The notes: generated from the letters alone by a model not told the origin. Counted from the stretch's first letter, positions 8,500-20,228 are shown. The stretch: DNA of 64,000 nt from Paracoccus sediminilitoris (GCF_003259195.1 NZ_QJPK01000015.1:25554-89553), one strand, 5' to 3'. Program-made: numbers and translations.

Positions 8500-11243
8500 C
8501 GGGTCAGGGCCTCTTCGGTTCTCAGGCGGTCCAGCAGGGCAGGCACGTGGACCTGATCGGACTTGTAGTTGCCGGTCAGCACATAGGTGATCAGGTTCAC
8601 GCCGAAGCGCAGTGCCATTTCACGCTGTTCCTCGCCCTCCCAGCCCGATCCGATGGGAAAGACGGGATAGCCGTCATCGTCGATGGCCCAAGCCTCGGCC
8701 CAGCTGTTCCCGCCGATGATGACCGGGCTGACGCCGTCGTTCAGCTGGCGGAAGGGGTTGCCTTCGGCGGCCTGCGCGCCCACCGGCGGGGCCTCGACCC
8801 AGACCGGGTTGCCGCGCCATCTGCCGGGAAAATCGTCAAGCAGATAGAAGGTGCGGGTCAGGACGTGATCCTGGGGAATGGGGGCCAACGGAGGAATGTC
8901 CAAGGGGGCGGCCAGGGCCTGAAGGGTATCACTCATGTCGGGGCCGCCGACGCCCGCCACATCGCCGTCGCGGGTGTCGAACATGATGACCCCGCCCGAC
9001 CGCAGGAAGGCGTTCAGCCGCATATAGGCGCGCGGCGAAGGCGCCGGTTGATCCGGGGTGATCGGCCAATAAAGGAATGTCAGCAGGGACAGGTCGTCGC
9101 TGTCCAGATCCACGCCGATCGGGGCGCCCGGCTCGACCGAGCTGCGCTGCCGCAGCGTTGCCGACAATCCGCGCAGTCCCTGCTCGGATGCGGTATCGAT
9201 CCGCTCGTCGCCCGTCACGACATAGGCCAGGGCAACCTCGTTGGCGGCGCGGATTAGGTCGGGGTCAAGGTCCTGCGCCATCGCGGCCGGTCTCGGAAGC
9301 AGCGCCAAGGCCAGCATCACCGCCGCGACCCGTCCGCCACGCCCCAGCCAGGCCGAGCCGACGGCATCCAGCGCCAGCAGCACCGCCGCGCAAGCCAGCA
9401 ACAACCCCATCAGGTCGCGCCCCGTCGTCGCATCGGGACGTGCGACGCTGGCCTCGGGCCAGTCGGCAAGGGTGATCGGACCGCCGGCATTCAGCGCCTG
9501 CTGGCGTTCGCCCGCAACATAGATGCCCGCGGGACGGTCGGCGCCCGGACCCTGCGCCATCTGGGCTGCCGGGACCGGGGCCAACCCTTCGACCGCAGCC
9601 GCGTTGCCGAAACCGTCCAGCACCTCGACCGGCGTCCAGAAGGGCAGCTGTCGGTCGTCGGCGCCACCGTTGCGGGCCGCGGCGCCCGCAGTGGCCACAA
9701 GGCGCTGCATCATCTGGACGAACAGCTCGGACAGGGGCAGCGACGACCATTCCGCATTGGCGGTGACATGCACCAGAACGACCTGTCCCTGCCCCAGGCG
9801 GTCGCGGGTCATCAGCGGCGTGTCATCGGTCAGCGCGGCGATGGTCTTGCCCGCCAGGTCCGGCGCGGGCTGCGCCATCAGCTGGGCCCGCACCGTCACG
9901 TCATCGGGAATGCGCAACCCCGCAAAGGGTCCGTCCTGATCGAAGGGCTTGATCCCCCGCGGTTCCCCCCAGCTGAGCGCCCCGCCGATATCGCGCCCCC
10001 CTTGCCGCAGATCGACCGGCAGCAACGGTTCCTGGTCCAGCCGGTCGTAACCGGCCATTCGGGGCCCCCCGAACCGGACCAGCAACCCACCCTGTTCCAC
10101 CCATTCGGCCAGCTCTCCGATCTCGGCAAGTTGGACTTGGTCAGCCAGAATGATGACATCGGGCGCGGCATCCAGAACATCGCCCAGGCTCCCTTCGATC
10201 AGGTCCGATGTCGGGGCCAGCGCCTGTCGCAGATAATGAACCTGCGACAGCAGTTCCTGGGCCTCGGATTGTTCGGCAGGATCACCGACCAGCGCCACCT
10301 TGCGCCGCTTGACCCGATCATCGGCCAGGACGACCGCACCGGCATGGGTGTCGCCCTGGATGCGAAAGCTGGTGATGCGGTTGCGCAGTTCGGGCGGCAG
10401 ATCGATGGCGACACGGCGCGTGGTGATGCCGGCGCTTGTCTCCGGGGCATCCGGCGTCAACTGCGCCAGCGCCCGGGGAATGCCCTGCGGGTCGGGGCCG
10501 ATCGCCTCGACCTGCGAGGCGGCGTCAGTGGTCCCGCGCAGGATCAGGGTGGGCATCTGTCCGTCCTGCAGGGCCAACGTCCGCAATGCGCCGGTCGGCG
10601 GGATGACGGTCACCGGACCCATTCCAGTCAGCTGCCCCAACCAATCGGCGCGTCCCGGGTAATCCGTGCCATCGGCCAGCCACAGCGTGGAAAGTCTGCC
10701 CTGAGGCGCGTCAGCCAATGAAGTGGATGCACCGGAGACCAGCCCCGATTGCCATGCAACCGGCCTTGCCGCCCGCAGCGCTGCGATCAGGCTGTCGGCT
10801 GGCTGAAAGGCGATGGACCCCGCGATGGGGCGCGCATCGGCCATCACCAATGCGGCAGGACGACCGGCAGTTGCGGCATCGGCCAAGGCCGCCTCGGCGC
10901 GCGCTTGTCTGGCGGCCCATTCAGGTGCGGCGGCCCATCCGGTATCCATGACGACCAGCAGCGGGCCGGTGGCATCGTCACGGGGCGCGGGTTTCCAGAC
11001 CGGTCCGGCGAATGCCAGGATCAGCGCAGCCACCGCCAACAGGCGCAGCAACAGCAGCCACCATGGCGTGCGACGGGCGACGGGGCTTTTGTCGGTCAGA
11101 CCCTGCAACAGCGCCACACCGGGAAAGACGATGCGCTTCGGTGCTGGCGGCATGGCGCGCAGGATCACCCACAGAACCGGCAGCGCCACCAGCGCGCCCA
11201 GCACCCAAGGTGCGGCAAATCCCAACGGCCCAAGGATCAGCAT
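8496..11243 (-). CDS. DUF4159 domain membrane protein (BatA-like N-terminus)
   Basis: A 915-residue protein. I start it at ATG 11243 (MLILGPLGFAAPWVLGAL) because this is the usual BatA-type N-terminus and overlaps the DUF58 stop as TGATG; an open frame continues 35 codons upstream. Two N-terminal membrane helices precede a vWA-like region whose MIDAS is degenerate (DTG instead of DxSxS). A further hydrophobic stretch lies near residues 640-690, and DUF4159 occupies the C-terminal ~220 residues, including DLSLLTFLYWPI. It probably works with the MoxR ATPase and the vWA/GATase partner. Exact role unknown. Confidence 0.8.
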   Translation of the reverse strand: MLILGPLGFAAPWVLGALVALPVLWVILRAMPPAPKRIVFPGVALLQGLTDKSPVARRTPWWLLLLRLLAVAALILAFAGPVWKPAPRDDATGPLLVVMDTGWAAAPEWAARQARAEAALADAATAGRPAALVMADARPIAGSIAFQPADSLIAALRAARPVAWQSGLVSGASTSLADAPQGRLSTLWLADGTDYPGRADWLGQLTGMGPVTVIPPTGALRTLALQDGQMPTLILRGTTDAASQVEAIGPDPQGIPRALAQLTPDAPETSAGITTRRVAIDLPPELRNRITSFRIQGDTHAGAVVLADDRVKRRKVALVGDPAEQSEAQELLSQVHYLRQALAPTSDLIEGSLGDVLDAAPDVIILADQVQLAEIGELAEWVEQGGLLVRFGGPRMAGYDRLDQEPLLPVDLRQGGRDIGGALSWGEPRGIKPFDQDGPFAGLRIPDDVTVRAQLMAQPAPDLAGKTIAALTDDTPLMTRDRLGQGQVVLVHVTANAEWSSLPLSELFVQMMQRLVATAGAAARNGGADDRQLPFWTPVEVLDGFGNAAAVEGLAPVPAAQMAQGPGADRPAGIYVAGERQQALNAGGPITLADWPEASVARPDATTGRDLMGLLLACAAVLLALDAVGSAWLGRGGRVAAVMLALALLPRPAAMAQDLDPDLIRAANEVALAYVVTGDERIDTASEQGLRGLSATLRQRSSVEPGAPIGVDLDSDDLSLLTFLYWPITPDQPAPSPRAYMRLNAFLRSGGVIMFDTRDGDVAGVGGPDMSDTLQALAAPLDIPPLAPIPQDHVLTRTFYLLDDFPGRWRGNPVWVEAPPVGAQAAEGNPFRQLNDGVSPVIIGGNSWAEAWAIDDDGYPVFPIGSGWEGEEQREMALRFGVNLITYVLTGNYKSDQVHVPALLDRLRTEEALTR

Positions 11244-12109
11244 CAATGCACCCCCTTGGGGCCCAGAACCGCCCAGATCCGGCCCAAAATTTGCGCCGGA
11301 TCGTCTGATGTCACGTGGTGGTCGAACTGCCAGCCGGCCTGCGCGCACCGTTCGCGCAGCCAGTCGCGTCGCGCGGCAAGGCGGGCCAAATATGCATCGC
11401 GAAGGCCCTGCGCGTCGCGGCTGTCATGGCGGGTTGCAGCCGCAGGGGCGCGGAATTCGACGGCACCTTCAAAGGGGAAATTTTCTTCATCCGGGTCAAG
11501 GATTTGCACAGCAATCCCTCGAACTCCAAGACCGGCCGCACGTTGCAGGGCCTGGGCGATCCAACCGGGGTCGGACAGAAAATCCGACAGGATCAGCACG
11601 TGGCGATCCGGGCGCAGTTCGGTCAGTGGAAAGTCCGCCGGTGCGGGCCTGCACAGGGCTTCGGCCAGGCGATCGGCCTGAAGCCGCCCCGTCCCTGCCG
11701 CCTGCCCCAGCAATCCCACCTTTTCGCCGCCGCGCAGCAACAGCATTCCCAAGGCCAGCGCCAGGACGCGGCCCCGTTCGGCCTTGGTGGGGCGATCCGG
11801 GCCGCCGGAAAAATCCATGTCCGGGGATGGCGACAGCCAGATCTGCGCGGTCTGGGCGCTTTGCGCCTCGCGGTCGCGGACGAACTCCGTGTCCGAACGG
11901 GCCGAGCGTCGCCAATCGATGCTGCGCGCGCCGTCGCCGACACCTGCGGGGCGATACTGCCAGAAATCCTCGCCGGGACCGGCGCGGCGCAGACCATGCG
12001 CCCCCGGCGCGATCATGGCCGCCAGCCGTTCCGAGGCCAGCATAAGGGCGGGCAGATGGGCGCTGGCCGCATCGGCCCGGGTACGAAGGTCGGACGGTTT
12101 CCCGATCAT
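11243..12109 (-). CDS. DUF58 domain-containing protein
   Basis: A 288-residue DUF58 protein. The family core is visible as GEDFWQYRPAGVGDGARSID followed by WRRSARSD near residues 45-72. DUF58 proteins are encoded with MoxR AAA+ ATPases and vWA proteins, where the motif marks the join between the N-terminal part and a vWA-like fold. The ATG overlaps the moxR stop by 4 bp, and the stop overlaps the DUF4159 start, so all four genes are translationally coupled. No membrane segment is evident apart from a hydrophobic stretch near residue 118. Confidence 0.88.
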   Translation of the reverse strand: MIGKPSDLRTRADAASAHLPALMLASERLAAMIAPGAHGLRRAGPGEDFWQYRPAGVGDGARSIDWRRSARSDTEFVRDREAQSAQTAQIWLSPSPDMDFSGGPDRPTKAERGRVLALALGMLLLRGGEKVGLLGQAAGTGRLQADRLAEALCRPAPADFPLTELRPDRHVLILSDFLSDPGWIAQALQRAAGLGVRGIAVQILDPDEENFPFEGAVEFRAPAAATRHDSRDAQGLRDAYLARLAARRDWLRERCAQAGWQFDHHVTSDDPAQILGRIWAVLGPKGVH

Positions 12110-13113
12110 GCCGCGCGACGGCCGCCGATCCGGTCATCCAGCAGGCGGTTCACAAGCGCGTCGATGCCCTGCCCCTGCGCCCGCGCCGCAAAGGACAGCG
12201 CCATGCGATGGCGCAGGACGGGCGCGGCCATCGCCGCCACATCGTCCAGCGTCGGCGCATAGCGCCCGTTCAGGACCGCCCGGGCCCGCGTCACCAGCAT
12301 CAGCGCCTGCGCCGCGCGCGGCCCCGGTCCCCAGATCAGCGCATCGCGGATGAAGGCCGGTGCCTCGGGGGTCGACGGACGGCAGGCGCGGACCAGATCC
12401 AGAATCGCCTCGACCACCGTTTCGCCGACGGGCATTTGGCGGATCAGGCGCTGCGCGGCGATCAGGTCATCGGCCGCGAAGGCGGCATGGGGCGCACCCT
12501 CCAGCAAGCCGGTGGTGGCCAACAGGATGTCGCGTTCGGTGTCGCGGTCGGGATAATCGACGTCGATCTGCAGCAGGAACCGGTCCAGCTGCGCCTCGGG
12601 CAGCGGATAGGTGCCTTCCTGTTCGATCGGGTTCTGGGTCGCCAGCACGTGGAAGGGACGGCCAAGGGGGCGGTGCTGGCCGCTGACCGTCACCTCGCGT
12701 TCCTGCATGGCCTGCAGCAGGGCCGACTGGGTGCGCGGGCTGGCGCGGTTGATCTCATCGGCCATCAGCAGCTGGGTGAAGACCGGACCTTCGATGAACC
12801 GAAACGCGCGGCTGCCGTCGGGCAGCGCGTCCAGCACCTCGGACCCAAGGATGTCGGCGGGCATCAGGTCGGGCGTGAACTGGATGCGCTGGCTGTCCAG
12901 CCCCATCACGGTGGCCAGCGTGTCCACCAGCATCGTCTTGCCCAGACCGGGCTGTCCAACCAGCAGCGCATGCCCGCCGGCCAGGATCGCCGCCAGTACC
13001 TGCTCGACCACCTCATGCTGGCCGACGAAACGCTTTTCCACGCTCAGCCGTGCTTCGGACAGGCGCGCCGCAAGGGCCTGAACCTCTTGCACCAGAATTT
13101 CGTCCGACGTCAT
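12106..13113 (-). CDS. MoxR family AAA+ ATPase
   Basis: A 335-residue AAA+ ATPase. ATG 13113 (MTSDEILVQEV) fits the family length better than upstream starts. Walker A is GQPGLGKTM, Walker B is LLMADEINRASPRTQSALLQ, and the sensor-1 region is ATQNPIEQEG. MoxR ATPases act as chaperones in maturing vWA-containing complexes; here the clients are likely the DUF4159 and vWA/GATase proteins downstream. First gene of the operon; it is divergent from the DUF1285 gene across 64 bp. Confidence 0.93.
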   Translation of the reverse strand: MTSDEILVQEVQALAARLSEARLSVEKRFVGQHEVVEQVLAAILAGGHALLVGQPGLGKTMLVDTLATVMGLDSQRIQFTPDLMPADILGSEVLDALPDGSRAFRFIEGPVFTQLLMADEINRASPRTQSALLQAMQEREVTVSGQHRPLGRPFHVLATQNPIEQEGTYPLPEAQLDRFLLQIDVDYPDRDTERDILLATTGLLEGAPHAAFAADDLIAAQRLIRQMPVGETVVEAILDLVRACRPSTPEAPAFIRDALIWGPGPRAAQALMLVTRARAVLNGRYAPTLDDVAAMAAPVLRHRMALSFAARAQGQGIDALVNRLLDDRIGGRRAA

Positions 13114-13177
13114 GACAATGCCCTTCTGCTGCTTTAGACAGAAGCATATGCAGTTGGGGTGGAGGCGACCAGATCGA

Positions 13178-13723
13178 ATGGCGGAAAACAGTGACAAAGC
13201 CGTGAGCGCCGAGGGCTTGGCCCAGATTGCAAGCAAGGCGGCCAAGGGTGGCCTGCCACCCGTGCATCTGTGGAACCCGCCCTATTGCGGGGAAATGGAC
13301 CTGGTGATCCGTGCGGACGGCACCTGGATCCATGACGGCACGCCCATCGGGCGACAGGCGATGGTACGGCTTTTTTCGACGATCCTGAAGCGTGAGGGCG
13401 ACAAGTTCTTTCTGGTCACGCCGGTCGAAAAGCTGGGCATTACCGTCGAGGACGCCCCCTTCATCGCCACGGATGCCGATGTCGATCCCGACCGGATCAC
13501 CTTCACCACCAATATGGGCGACCAGGTCGTGGCGGGGCCGGACCACGCCATCATCATGCGCGGCGACGTGCATGAACCGCGCCCCTATGTCCATGTCCGC
13601 GCGGGCCTCGAGGCGCTGATCGACCGCAAGACCTTCTATCGGCTGGCTGCCGCGGCCGATCCCGGCCCCGACGGGCGCGTCGGCGTCACGTCGCAGGGTG
13701 CCTTTTTCGCATTGGAGCCCTGA
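13178..13723 (+). CDS. DUF1285 domain-containing protein
   Basis: A 181-residue soluble protein. ATG 13178 follows GGAGG at 13161-13165, and the residues upstream in the open frame are not conserved-looking. The segment LWNPPYCGEMDLVIRADGTW and the following GTPIGRQAMVRLFSTILKRE are typical of DUF1285, a two-subdomain fold of unknown function widespread in proteobacteria. The stop overlaps the next ATG by one base (TGATG), so it is coupled to hyi. Confidence 0.87.
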   Translation: MAENSDKAVSAEGLAQIASKAAKGGLPPVHLWNPPYCGEMDLVIRADGTWIHDGTPIGRQAMVRLFSTILKREGDKFFLVTPVEKLGITVEDAPFIATDADVDPDRITFTTNMGDQVVAGPDHAIIMRGDVHEPRPYVHVRAGLEALIDRKTFYRLAAAADPGPDGRVGVTSQGAFFALEP

Positions 13724-14487
13724 TGCCGCGCTTTGCCGCCAACCTGACACGGATGTTCACCGAGTTGCAGATGTTCGACCGTTTCGCGACGGCGGCCGAG
13801 GCGGGCTTTACCGGGGTCGAGATCCTGTTTCCCTATGACCTTGCTGCCCCGCAGATGTACCGTGCCGCCGTCAAGGCTGGGGTCGAGATCGTGCTGATCA
13901 ACGCCCCGCCCCCGAACTGGGCGGGTGGTCCGCGGGGATTTGCGGCGATTCCGGGCAATGAAACGCGGTTCCGCCACGATTTCGAACGCAGCCTGCGCGT
14001 CGCCGAGGCGTTGCGTGCGCGCCATGTCCACATCATGGCCGGCAAGGCCACAGGCGCCTTGGCCATGCAGACCTATGTCGAAAACCTGAAATGGGCAGCC
14101 CAACGCGCGCCCCATACCAGCCTGACGATCGAGCCGCTGAACCAGACCGACCATCCGGGCTATTTCCTGTCGGGCTATGACATGGCGGCGGATGTGATCG
14201 ACCGGGTGGGGGCGCCCAATGTCGGACTGCAACTGGACACCTATCATGCGCAGATCATCACCGGCGACATGCAGGGCGTCTGGTCGAAACACGCATCCCT
14301 GGTGCGGCACATCCAGATCGCCGGCCATCCCGGACGGCACGAGCCCGATATCGGCACGCTGGACCACAGCGGATTCTTCCGCGACCTGGATGCCAGAGGC
14401 TATCGTGGCTGGGTCAGCGCCGAATACGAACCCGCCCGGACGACAGTCGCGGGCCTTGACTGGCTGCGGCGTGCAGGTCAGCCTTGA
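13723..14487 (+). CDS. hyi: Hydroxypyruvate isomerase family protein
   Basis: A 254-residue TIM-barrel protein of the Hyi/xylose-isomerase-like superfamily. It would interconvert hydroxypyruvate and tartronate semialdehyde. Metal and catalytic residues are visible: Glu in LTIEPLNQTDHPG (~137), Asp in QLDTYH (~173), His in HIQIAGHPGRHEP and Glu in SAEYEP (~234). Length equals the family norm of about 258. No glyoxylate carboligase or tartronate semialdehyde reductase is nearby, so the physiological substrate stays uncertain. Confidence 0.88.
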   Translation: MPRFAANLTRMFTELQMFDRFATAAEAGFTGVEILFPYDLAAPQMYRAAVKAGVEIVLINAPPPNWAGGPRGFAAIPGNETRFRHDFERSLRVAEALRARHVHIMAGKATGALAMQTYVENLKWAAQRAPHTSLTIEPLNQTDHPGYFLSGYDMAADVIDRVGAPNVGLQLDTYHAQIITGDMQGVWSKHASLVRHIQIAGHPGRHEPDIGTLDHSGFFRDLDARGYRGWVSAEYEPARTTVAGLDWLRRAGQP

Positions 14488-14517
14488 CAGTGCGCGTGAT
14501 AATTTCCAACGATCAGG

Positions 14518-14543
14518 GGAACTTGCACAAAGGCTGCGCCGTT
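14518..14543 (+). promoter_or_regulatory. EcfG-type general stress promoter
   Basis: GGAAC at 14518-14522 and CGTT at 14540-14543 are separated by 17 bases, an exact match to the sigma-EcfG consensus. It lies 67 bp upstream of the 24-residue membrane peptide and points toward it. Confidence 0.7.
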
Positions 14544-14610
14544 CATTGATCGACGCGCCGATATGCAGGGACAAAATCAGGCACTCGGCGCCTGTAACAA
14601 GGGGAACACC

Positions 14611-14685
14611 ATGAATTCGATCATCTATATTGTCGGCCTTATTGTCGTCGTCCTGTTCATCCTGTCCTTCCTGGGCCTGCGCTGA
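14611..14685 (+). CDS. 24-residue single-pass membrane peptide
   Basis: The peptide MNSIIYIVGLIVVVLFILSF plus four residues is almost entirely one transmembrane helix, ending GLR. The ATG follows AAGGGG at 14599-14604. Peptides of this type recur in Rhodobacterales genomes without a known role. An exact EcfG-type promoter at 14518-14543 points at it, so it is likely a stress-induced membrane peptide. Too short for routine ORF callers. It stands alone between hyi and typA. Confidence 0.7.
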   Translation: MNSIIYIVGLIVVVLFILSFLGLR

Positions 14686-14841
14686 TACATCCTTGAACGA
14701 CGCGGGGCAGCCGTTTCGACTGCGGTCCTGACGCCACGAAAGCGGAACCTCTGCCCCTTGGGCGGGGGTTTCGATCATTTGCGGGCTAGCCTTTGGACGC
14801 CGCATCGGGTAGGGCAGCCGCGAACGTTAAAGAAGGCCGCC

Positions 14842-16662
<1,821 letters not shown>

Positions 16663-16683
16663 TCACCAAAACAAAGTGCTGAG

Positions 16684-16717
16684 AGTTCCCGGAGCAAAAC
16701 TTCGGGAACTTTTTTTA
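16684..16717 (+). terminator. Rho-independent terminator of typA
   Basis: The 8-bp stem AGTTCCCG / CGGGAACT with an 11-nt loop is followed by seven more T residues. It ends 55 bp after the typA stop. Confidence 0.9.
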
Positions 16718-16928
16718 TTGGGCTGGCTTGTTTGAAAAACATGCACAGGCTTGCTGAAACTGTGACATTGTTGAAGCGGTCTTCTCCCGATCTGAATGAA
16801 AGCACGACAAAGCAAAATGTTCAGTTGCCAATTTGCTTCCATTTGGGTCAGATATGCGGGTACCCGTTTCGCACGCTGTTTTCGTATCGTCTTTTGACCT
16901 AGCAATCAGTCAGACCGGATGCATTTCG

Positions 16929-17576
16929 ATGAAAGAAGCGATGTCCAATCCCGATAACACCCGAGTGCACGAACGCGCGGTCACCGCGATCCTGAACCTG
17001 GTCGAGCATTCGCAATCGAGGGTACCGGCTCTGCAAGAGGTCGCCGATGCCATGGACATCCCGCTGGATCATTTGCGCTCGATCTATCCCGATGAGACCG
17101 TCCTGCTGACATCGGTGGTCGAACAGGCCTACATGGTTTTGATCGACCGCTGCACCCGTGCGGTGGTACGCGTCGATCCCGATGATCCGATGGAACAATG
17201 CAATGCGCTGATCTATGCGTATTTGTGCTGGGTCGTCGAATATCCTGCGCAGTTCCGCGTCATGGCCGATCAGCGCCTGTTGGACATGAAGGATCATCCC
17301 AACCTGCGCCGATATCAGGAATCGATCAACGACTTGGCGCTGCGGATGCTGCGGCGTGCGCTTGACAAGGGGCAGCTGCATCCCAAGGAAGACATCGTCG
17401 CCTTGATCCTGACGGGCCGATGCTTTGTCTATGGGACGGCCAGGATGATCGTGGACGGACGCCTCTGGCAGGAGTCGCCGGACGAGGATCCTCTGAAGAT
17501 CGCGCAAGGTATTGTTGCCGATTATGTCCGGCGCATTGCTCGTGGTTCTCAGCCCCGCACCGGTCGGGTTGGTTGA
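16929..17576 (+). CDS. TetR/AcrR family transcriptional regulator
   Basis: A 215-residue regulator. The HTH covers about residues 15-60 (AILNLVEHSQ ... ALQEVADAMDIPLDHLRSIY), followed by an all-helical C-terminal ligand-binding domain with TetR character. Two candidate starts exist, ATG 16929 and ATG 16941; neither has an ideal SD, and I use the first. It sits 78 bp upstream of ahcY-metK in the same orientation, so the methionine/SAM cycle is a reasonable guess for its regulon. That link rests on position only. Confidence 0.8.
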   Translation: MKEAMSNPDNTRVHERAVTAILNLVEHSQSRVPALQEVADAMDIPLDHLRSIYPDETVLLTSVVEQAYMVLIDRCTRAVVRVDPDDPMEQCNALIYAYLCWVVEYPAQFRVMADQRLLDMKDHPNLRRYQESINDLALRMLRRALDKGQLHPKEDIVALILTGRCFVYGTARMIVDGRLWQESPDEDPLKIAQGIVADYVRRIARGSQPRTGRVG

Positions 17577-17654
17577 CGTGACAGTTTAACCCCTTTCGAA
17601 CAACCGGACCATGCGGTATCCCCAAGGCAACCTGGGAATGACGAAAGACACGAC

Positions 17655-19040
17655 GTGACCGATTACATCATCAAAGATATCGCGCTGGCCGATTACGGCC
17701 GCAAGGAACTGGACATCGCCGAAATCGAGATGCCGGGCCTGATGGCCCTGCTTGAGGAATATGGCGACAGCAAGCCATTGAAGGGCGCCCGCATTGTGGG
17801 CAGCCTTCACATGACCATCCAGACTGCCGTGCTGATCGAGACGCTGGTCGGACTTGGCGCCGATGTGCGTTGGGCGTCGTGCAACATCTATTCGACCCAG
17901 GATCACGCGGCCGCCGCCATCGCCGCTGCGGGCATCCCGGTCTTTGCGATCAAGGGCCAGAGCCTGGAAGAGCATTGGGATTACCTGGACCGGTCCTTCC
18001 AGTTCCCGGAAGGCCCGAACCTGATCCTGGACGATGGCGGTGACGCGACGCTTTACGTGCTGCTGGGCGCTCGGGCCGAAGCCGGCGAGGACATCATTCC
18101 CGTCCCGCAGTCGGATGAGGAAGCCGTCATCAAGGCCCAGATCGCCAAGCGGATGGAACAATCGCCGGGCTGGTTCACCAAGACCCGCGACCAGATCCTG
18201 GGCGTGTCCGAGGAAACGACGACCGGCGTTCACCGTCTTTACGATCTGCAGAAGAAGGGCCAGCTGCCCTTCCCCGCGATCAACGTGAATGACAGCGTCA
18301 CCAAGTCGAAATTCGACAACAAATACGGCTGCAAGGAATCGCTGGTCGACGGCATTCGTCGCGCCACCGACGTGATGATGGCCGGCAAGGTCGCCGTCGT
18401 CTGCGGTTACGGCGATGTCGGCAAGGGCTGCGCCGCCAGCCTGGTCGGGGCCGGTGCCCGCGTGAAGGTGACCGAAGTCGATCCGATCTGCGCCCTGCAG
18501 GCCGCCATGGACGGGTTCGAGGTCGTGACGCTGGAAGACGTGGCCGACAGCGCCGACATCTTCGTCACCACCACCGGCAACCGCGACGTGATCCGGCTTG
18601 AGCATATGCGCGTCATGAAGAACATGGCGATCGTCGGCAATATCGGCCATTTCGACAACGAAATTCAGGTCGCCAGCCTGCGCAACCACAAATGGACCAA
18701 CATCAAGGACCAAGTGGACATGATCGAGATGCCCTCGGGCAATCGCATCATCCTTCTGAGCCAGGGCCGCCTTTTGAACCTTGGCAATGCCACTGGCCAC
18801 CCGTCCTTCGTGATGTCGGCCAGCTTCACCAACCAGGTTCTGGCGCAGATCGAGCTGTGGACCAAGGGCGACGAATATCAGCCGGGCGTCTATATCCTGC
18901 CCAAGGCGCTGGATGAAAAGGTGGCGCGGCTGCATCTTGAAAAGGTGGGCGCAAAGCTTTCGACGCTTTCGAAGGAACAGGCCGATTACATCGGCGTGAC
19001 GCCTGAAGGCCCGTTCAAATCCGACCATTACCGGTATTGA
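17655..19040 (+). CDS. ahcY: Adenosylhomocysteinase
   Basis: A 461-residue NAD-dependent S-adenosylhomocysteine hydrolase, which removes the product inhibitor of methyltransferases. GTG 17655 is the start ([19 protein letters not shown]), preceded by GAAAGA. Family motifs are [28 protein letters not shown], the NAD-binding [13 protein letters not shown], and the C-terminal KSDHYRY. The length, with the ~40-residue insertion seen in proteobacterial enzymes, is normal. A small hairpin (CCCAAGG-CAA-CCTGGG, 17621-17636) lies in the leader. metK follows after 4 bp, forming a SAM-cycle operon. Confidence 0.97.
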   Translation: MTDYIIKDIALADYGRKELDIAEIEMPGLMALLEEYGDSKPLKGARIVGSLHMTIQTAVLIETLVGLGADVRWASCNIYSTQDHAAAAIAAAGIPVFAIKGQSLEEHWDYLDRSFQFPEGPNLILDDGGDATLYVLLGARAEAGEDIIPVPQSDEEAVIKAQIAKRMEQSPGWFTKTRDQILGVSEETTTGVHRLYDLQKKGQLPFPAINVNDSVTKSKFDNKYGCKESLVDGIRRATDVMMAGKVAVVCGYGDVGKGCAASLVGAGARVKVTEVDPICALQAAMDGFEVVTLEDVADSADIFVTTTGNRDVIRLEHMRVMKNMAIVGNIGHFDNEIQVASLRNHKWTNIKDQVDMIEMPSGNRIILLSQGRLLNLGNATGHPSFVMSASFTNQVLAQIELWTKGDEYQPGVYILPKALDEKVARLHLEKVGAKLSTLSKEQADYIGVTPEGPFKSDHYRY

Positions 19041-19044
19041 TCCC

Positions 19045-20223
19045 ATGACAGAATATTCGCTGTTTACCTCCGAGTCCGTCTCGGAGGGGCATCCCGACAA
19101 GATCGCTGACCAGATTTCGGACGCCATCTTGGATGCCATCCTGACCGAAGACGCACGCGCCCGCGTTGCCTGCGAGACGATGGTGAAGACCGGCGTCGCG
19201 ATCATTTCGGGTGAAATCACCACCAGCGCCTGGGTGGATCTGGAATCGATCGTGCGGGGCGTCATCAACGATATCGGGTACAATTCATCTGATGTCGGCT
19301 TTGACGGCGCGACCTGCTCGGTCATCAACATCATCGGCAAGCAATCGCCCGAGATCAACCAAGGCGTCGATCGCGCCAGCCTGGAAGAACAGGGCGCGGG
19401 CGATCAGGGCCTGATGTTCGGCTATGCCAGTGACGAAACCGATGTGCTGATGCCGGCGCCTATCACCTATGCGCACCGCTTGGTGGAACGTCAGTCCAAG
19501 GTCCGCCGCGACGGGTCGCTGTCTTGGCTGCGCCCCGATGCGAAGTCTCAGGTTACACTGCGCTATGGCGCCGACGGCCGCCCCAAGGGCATCGACGCGG
19601 TCGTGCTGTCCACGCAGCACAACCCCGAGATCAGCCTGGCCGATCTGCGCGAGGCCGTGATCGAGGAGATCATCAAGCCGGTCCTGCCCGCCGAATGGCT
19701 GTCGGGGGATACCAAGTACTTCATCAACCCGACGGGCAAATTCGTCATCGGCGGTCCCGTCGGTGATTGCGGCCTGACGGGGCGCAAGATCATCGTGGAC
19801 AGCTATGGCGGCATGGCGCGTCACGGCGGCGGGGCGTTTTCCGGCAAGGACCCGTCCAAGGTCGACCGTTCGGCGGCCTATGCGGGTCGTTGGGTCGCCA
19901 AGAACATCGTGGCTGCCGGATTTGCCAAGCGGTGCGAGATCCAGGTCAGCTATGCCATCGGCGTGGCAGAACCGACCTCGATCAGTATCAACTGCTTTGG
20001 GACGGAAACGGTGCCGGCCGACAAGATCGTCGCAGCGGTGCGCGAGGTTTTCGACCTGCGGCCCTTTGCGATCATCCGCGAACTGGACCTACTGCACCCG
20101 ATCTATCGCCCGACGGCCAGCTATGGCCATTTCGGTCGCGATCCCTATGCGCTGGCAGGCGCGACCGCGTTCAGCTGGGAGCGGACCGACCGCGCCGAGG
20201 CCCTGAAGGCCGCGCTGACCTGA
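19045..20223 (+). CDS. metK: S-adenosylmethionine synthetase
   Basis: A 392-residue methionine adenosyltransferase that makes SAM from ATP and methionine. Diagnostic stretches are [20 protein letters not shown] at the N-terminus, [12 protein letters not shown] near residue 118, and the phosphate-binding [19 protein letters not shown]. Full length. It is co-transcribed with ahcY and ends at a perfect 12-bp hairpin terminator. Confidence 0.97.
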   Translation: MTEYSLFTSESVSEGHPDKIADQISDAILDAILTEDARARVACETMVKTGVAIISGEITTSAWVDLESIVRGVINDIGYNSSDVGFDGATCSVINIIGKQSPEINQGVDRASLEEQGAGDQGLMFGYASDETDVLMPAPITYAHRLVERQSKVRRDGSLSWLRPDAKSQVTLRYGADGRPKGIDAVVLSTQHNPEISLADLREAVIEEIIKPVLPAEWLSGDTKYFINPTGKFVIGGPVGDCGLTGRKIIVDSYGGMARHGGGAFSGKDPSKVDRSAAYAGRWVAKNIVAAGFAKRCEIQVSYAIGVAEPTSISINCFGTETVPADKIVAAVREVFDLRPFAIIRELDLLHPIYRPTASYGHFGRDPYALAGATAFSWERTDRAEALKAALT

Positions 20224-20228
20224 TACCA

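Noticed and set aside
14721..14790. EcfG-type site upstream of typA
   Set aside because: GGAAC is present in the leader but no CGTT lies 16 or 17 bases downstream.
17577..17654. SAM- or SAH-sensing riboswitch in the ahcY leader
   Set aside because: Only one small hairpin with a bulge is visible; no pseudoknot arrangement or conserved core that I can match. An Rfam search would be decisive.
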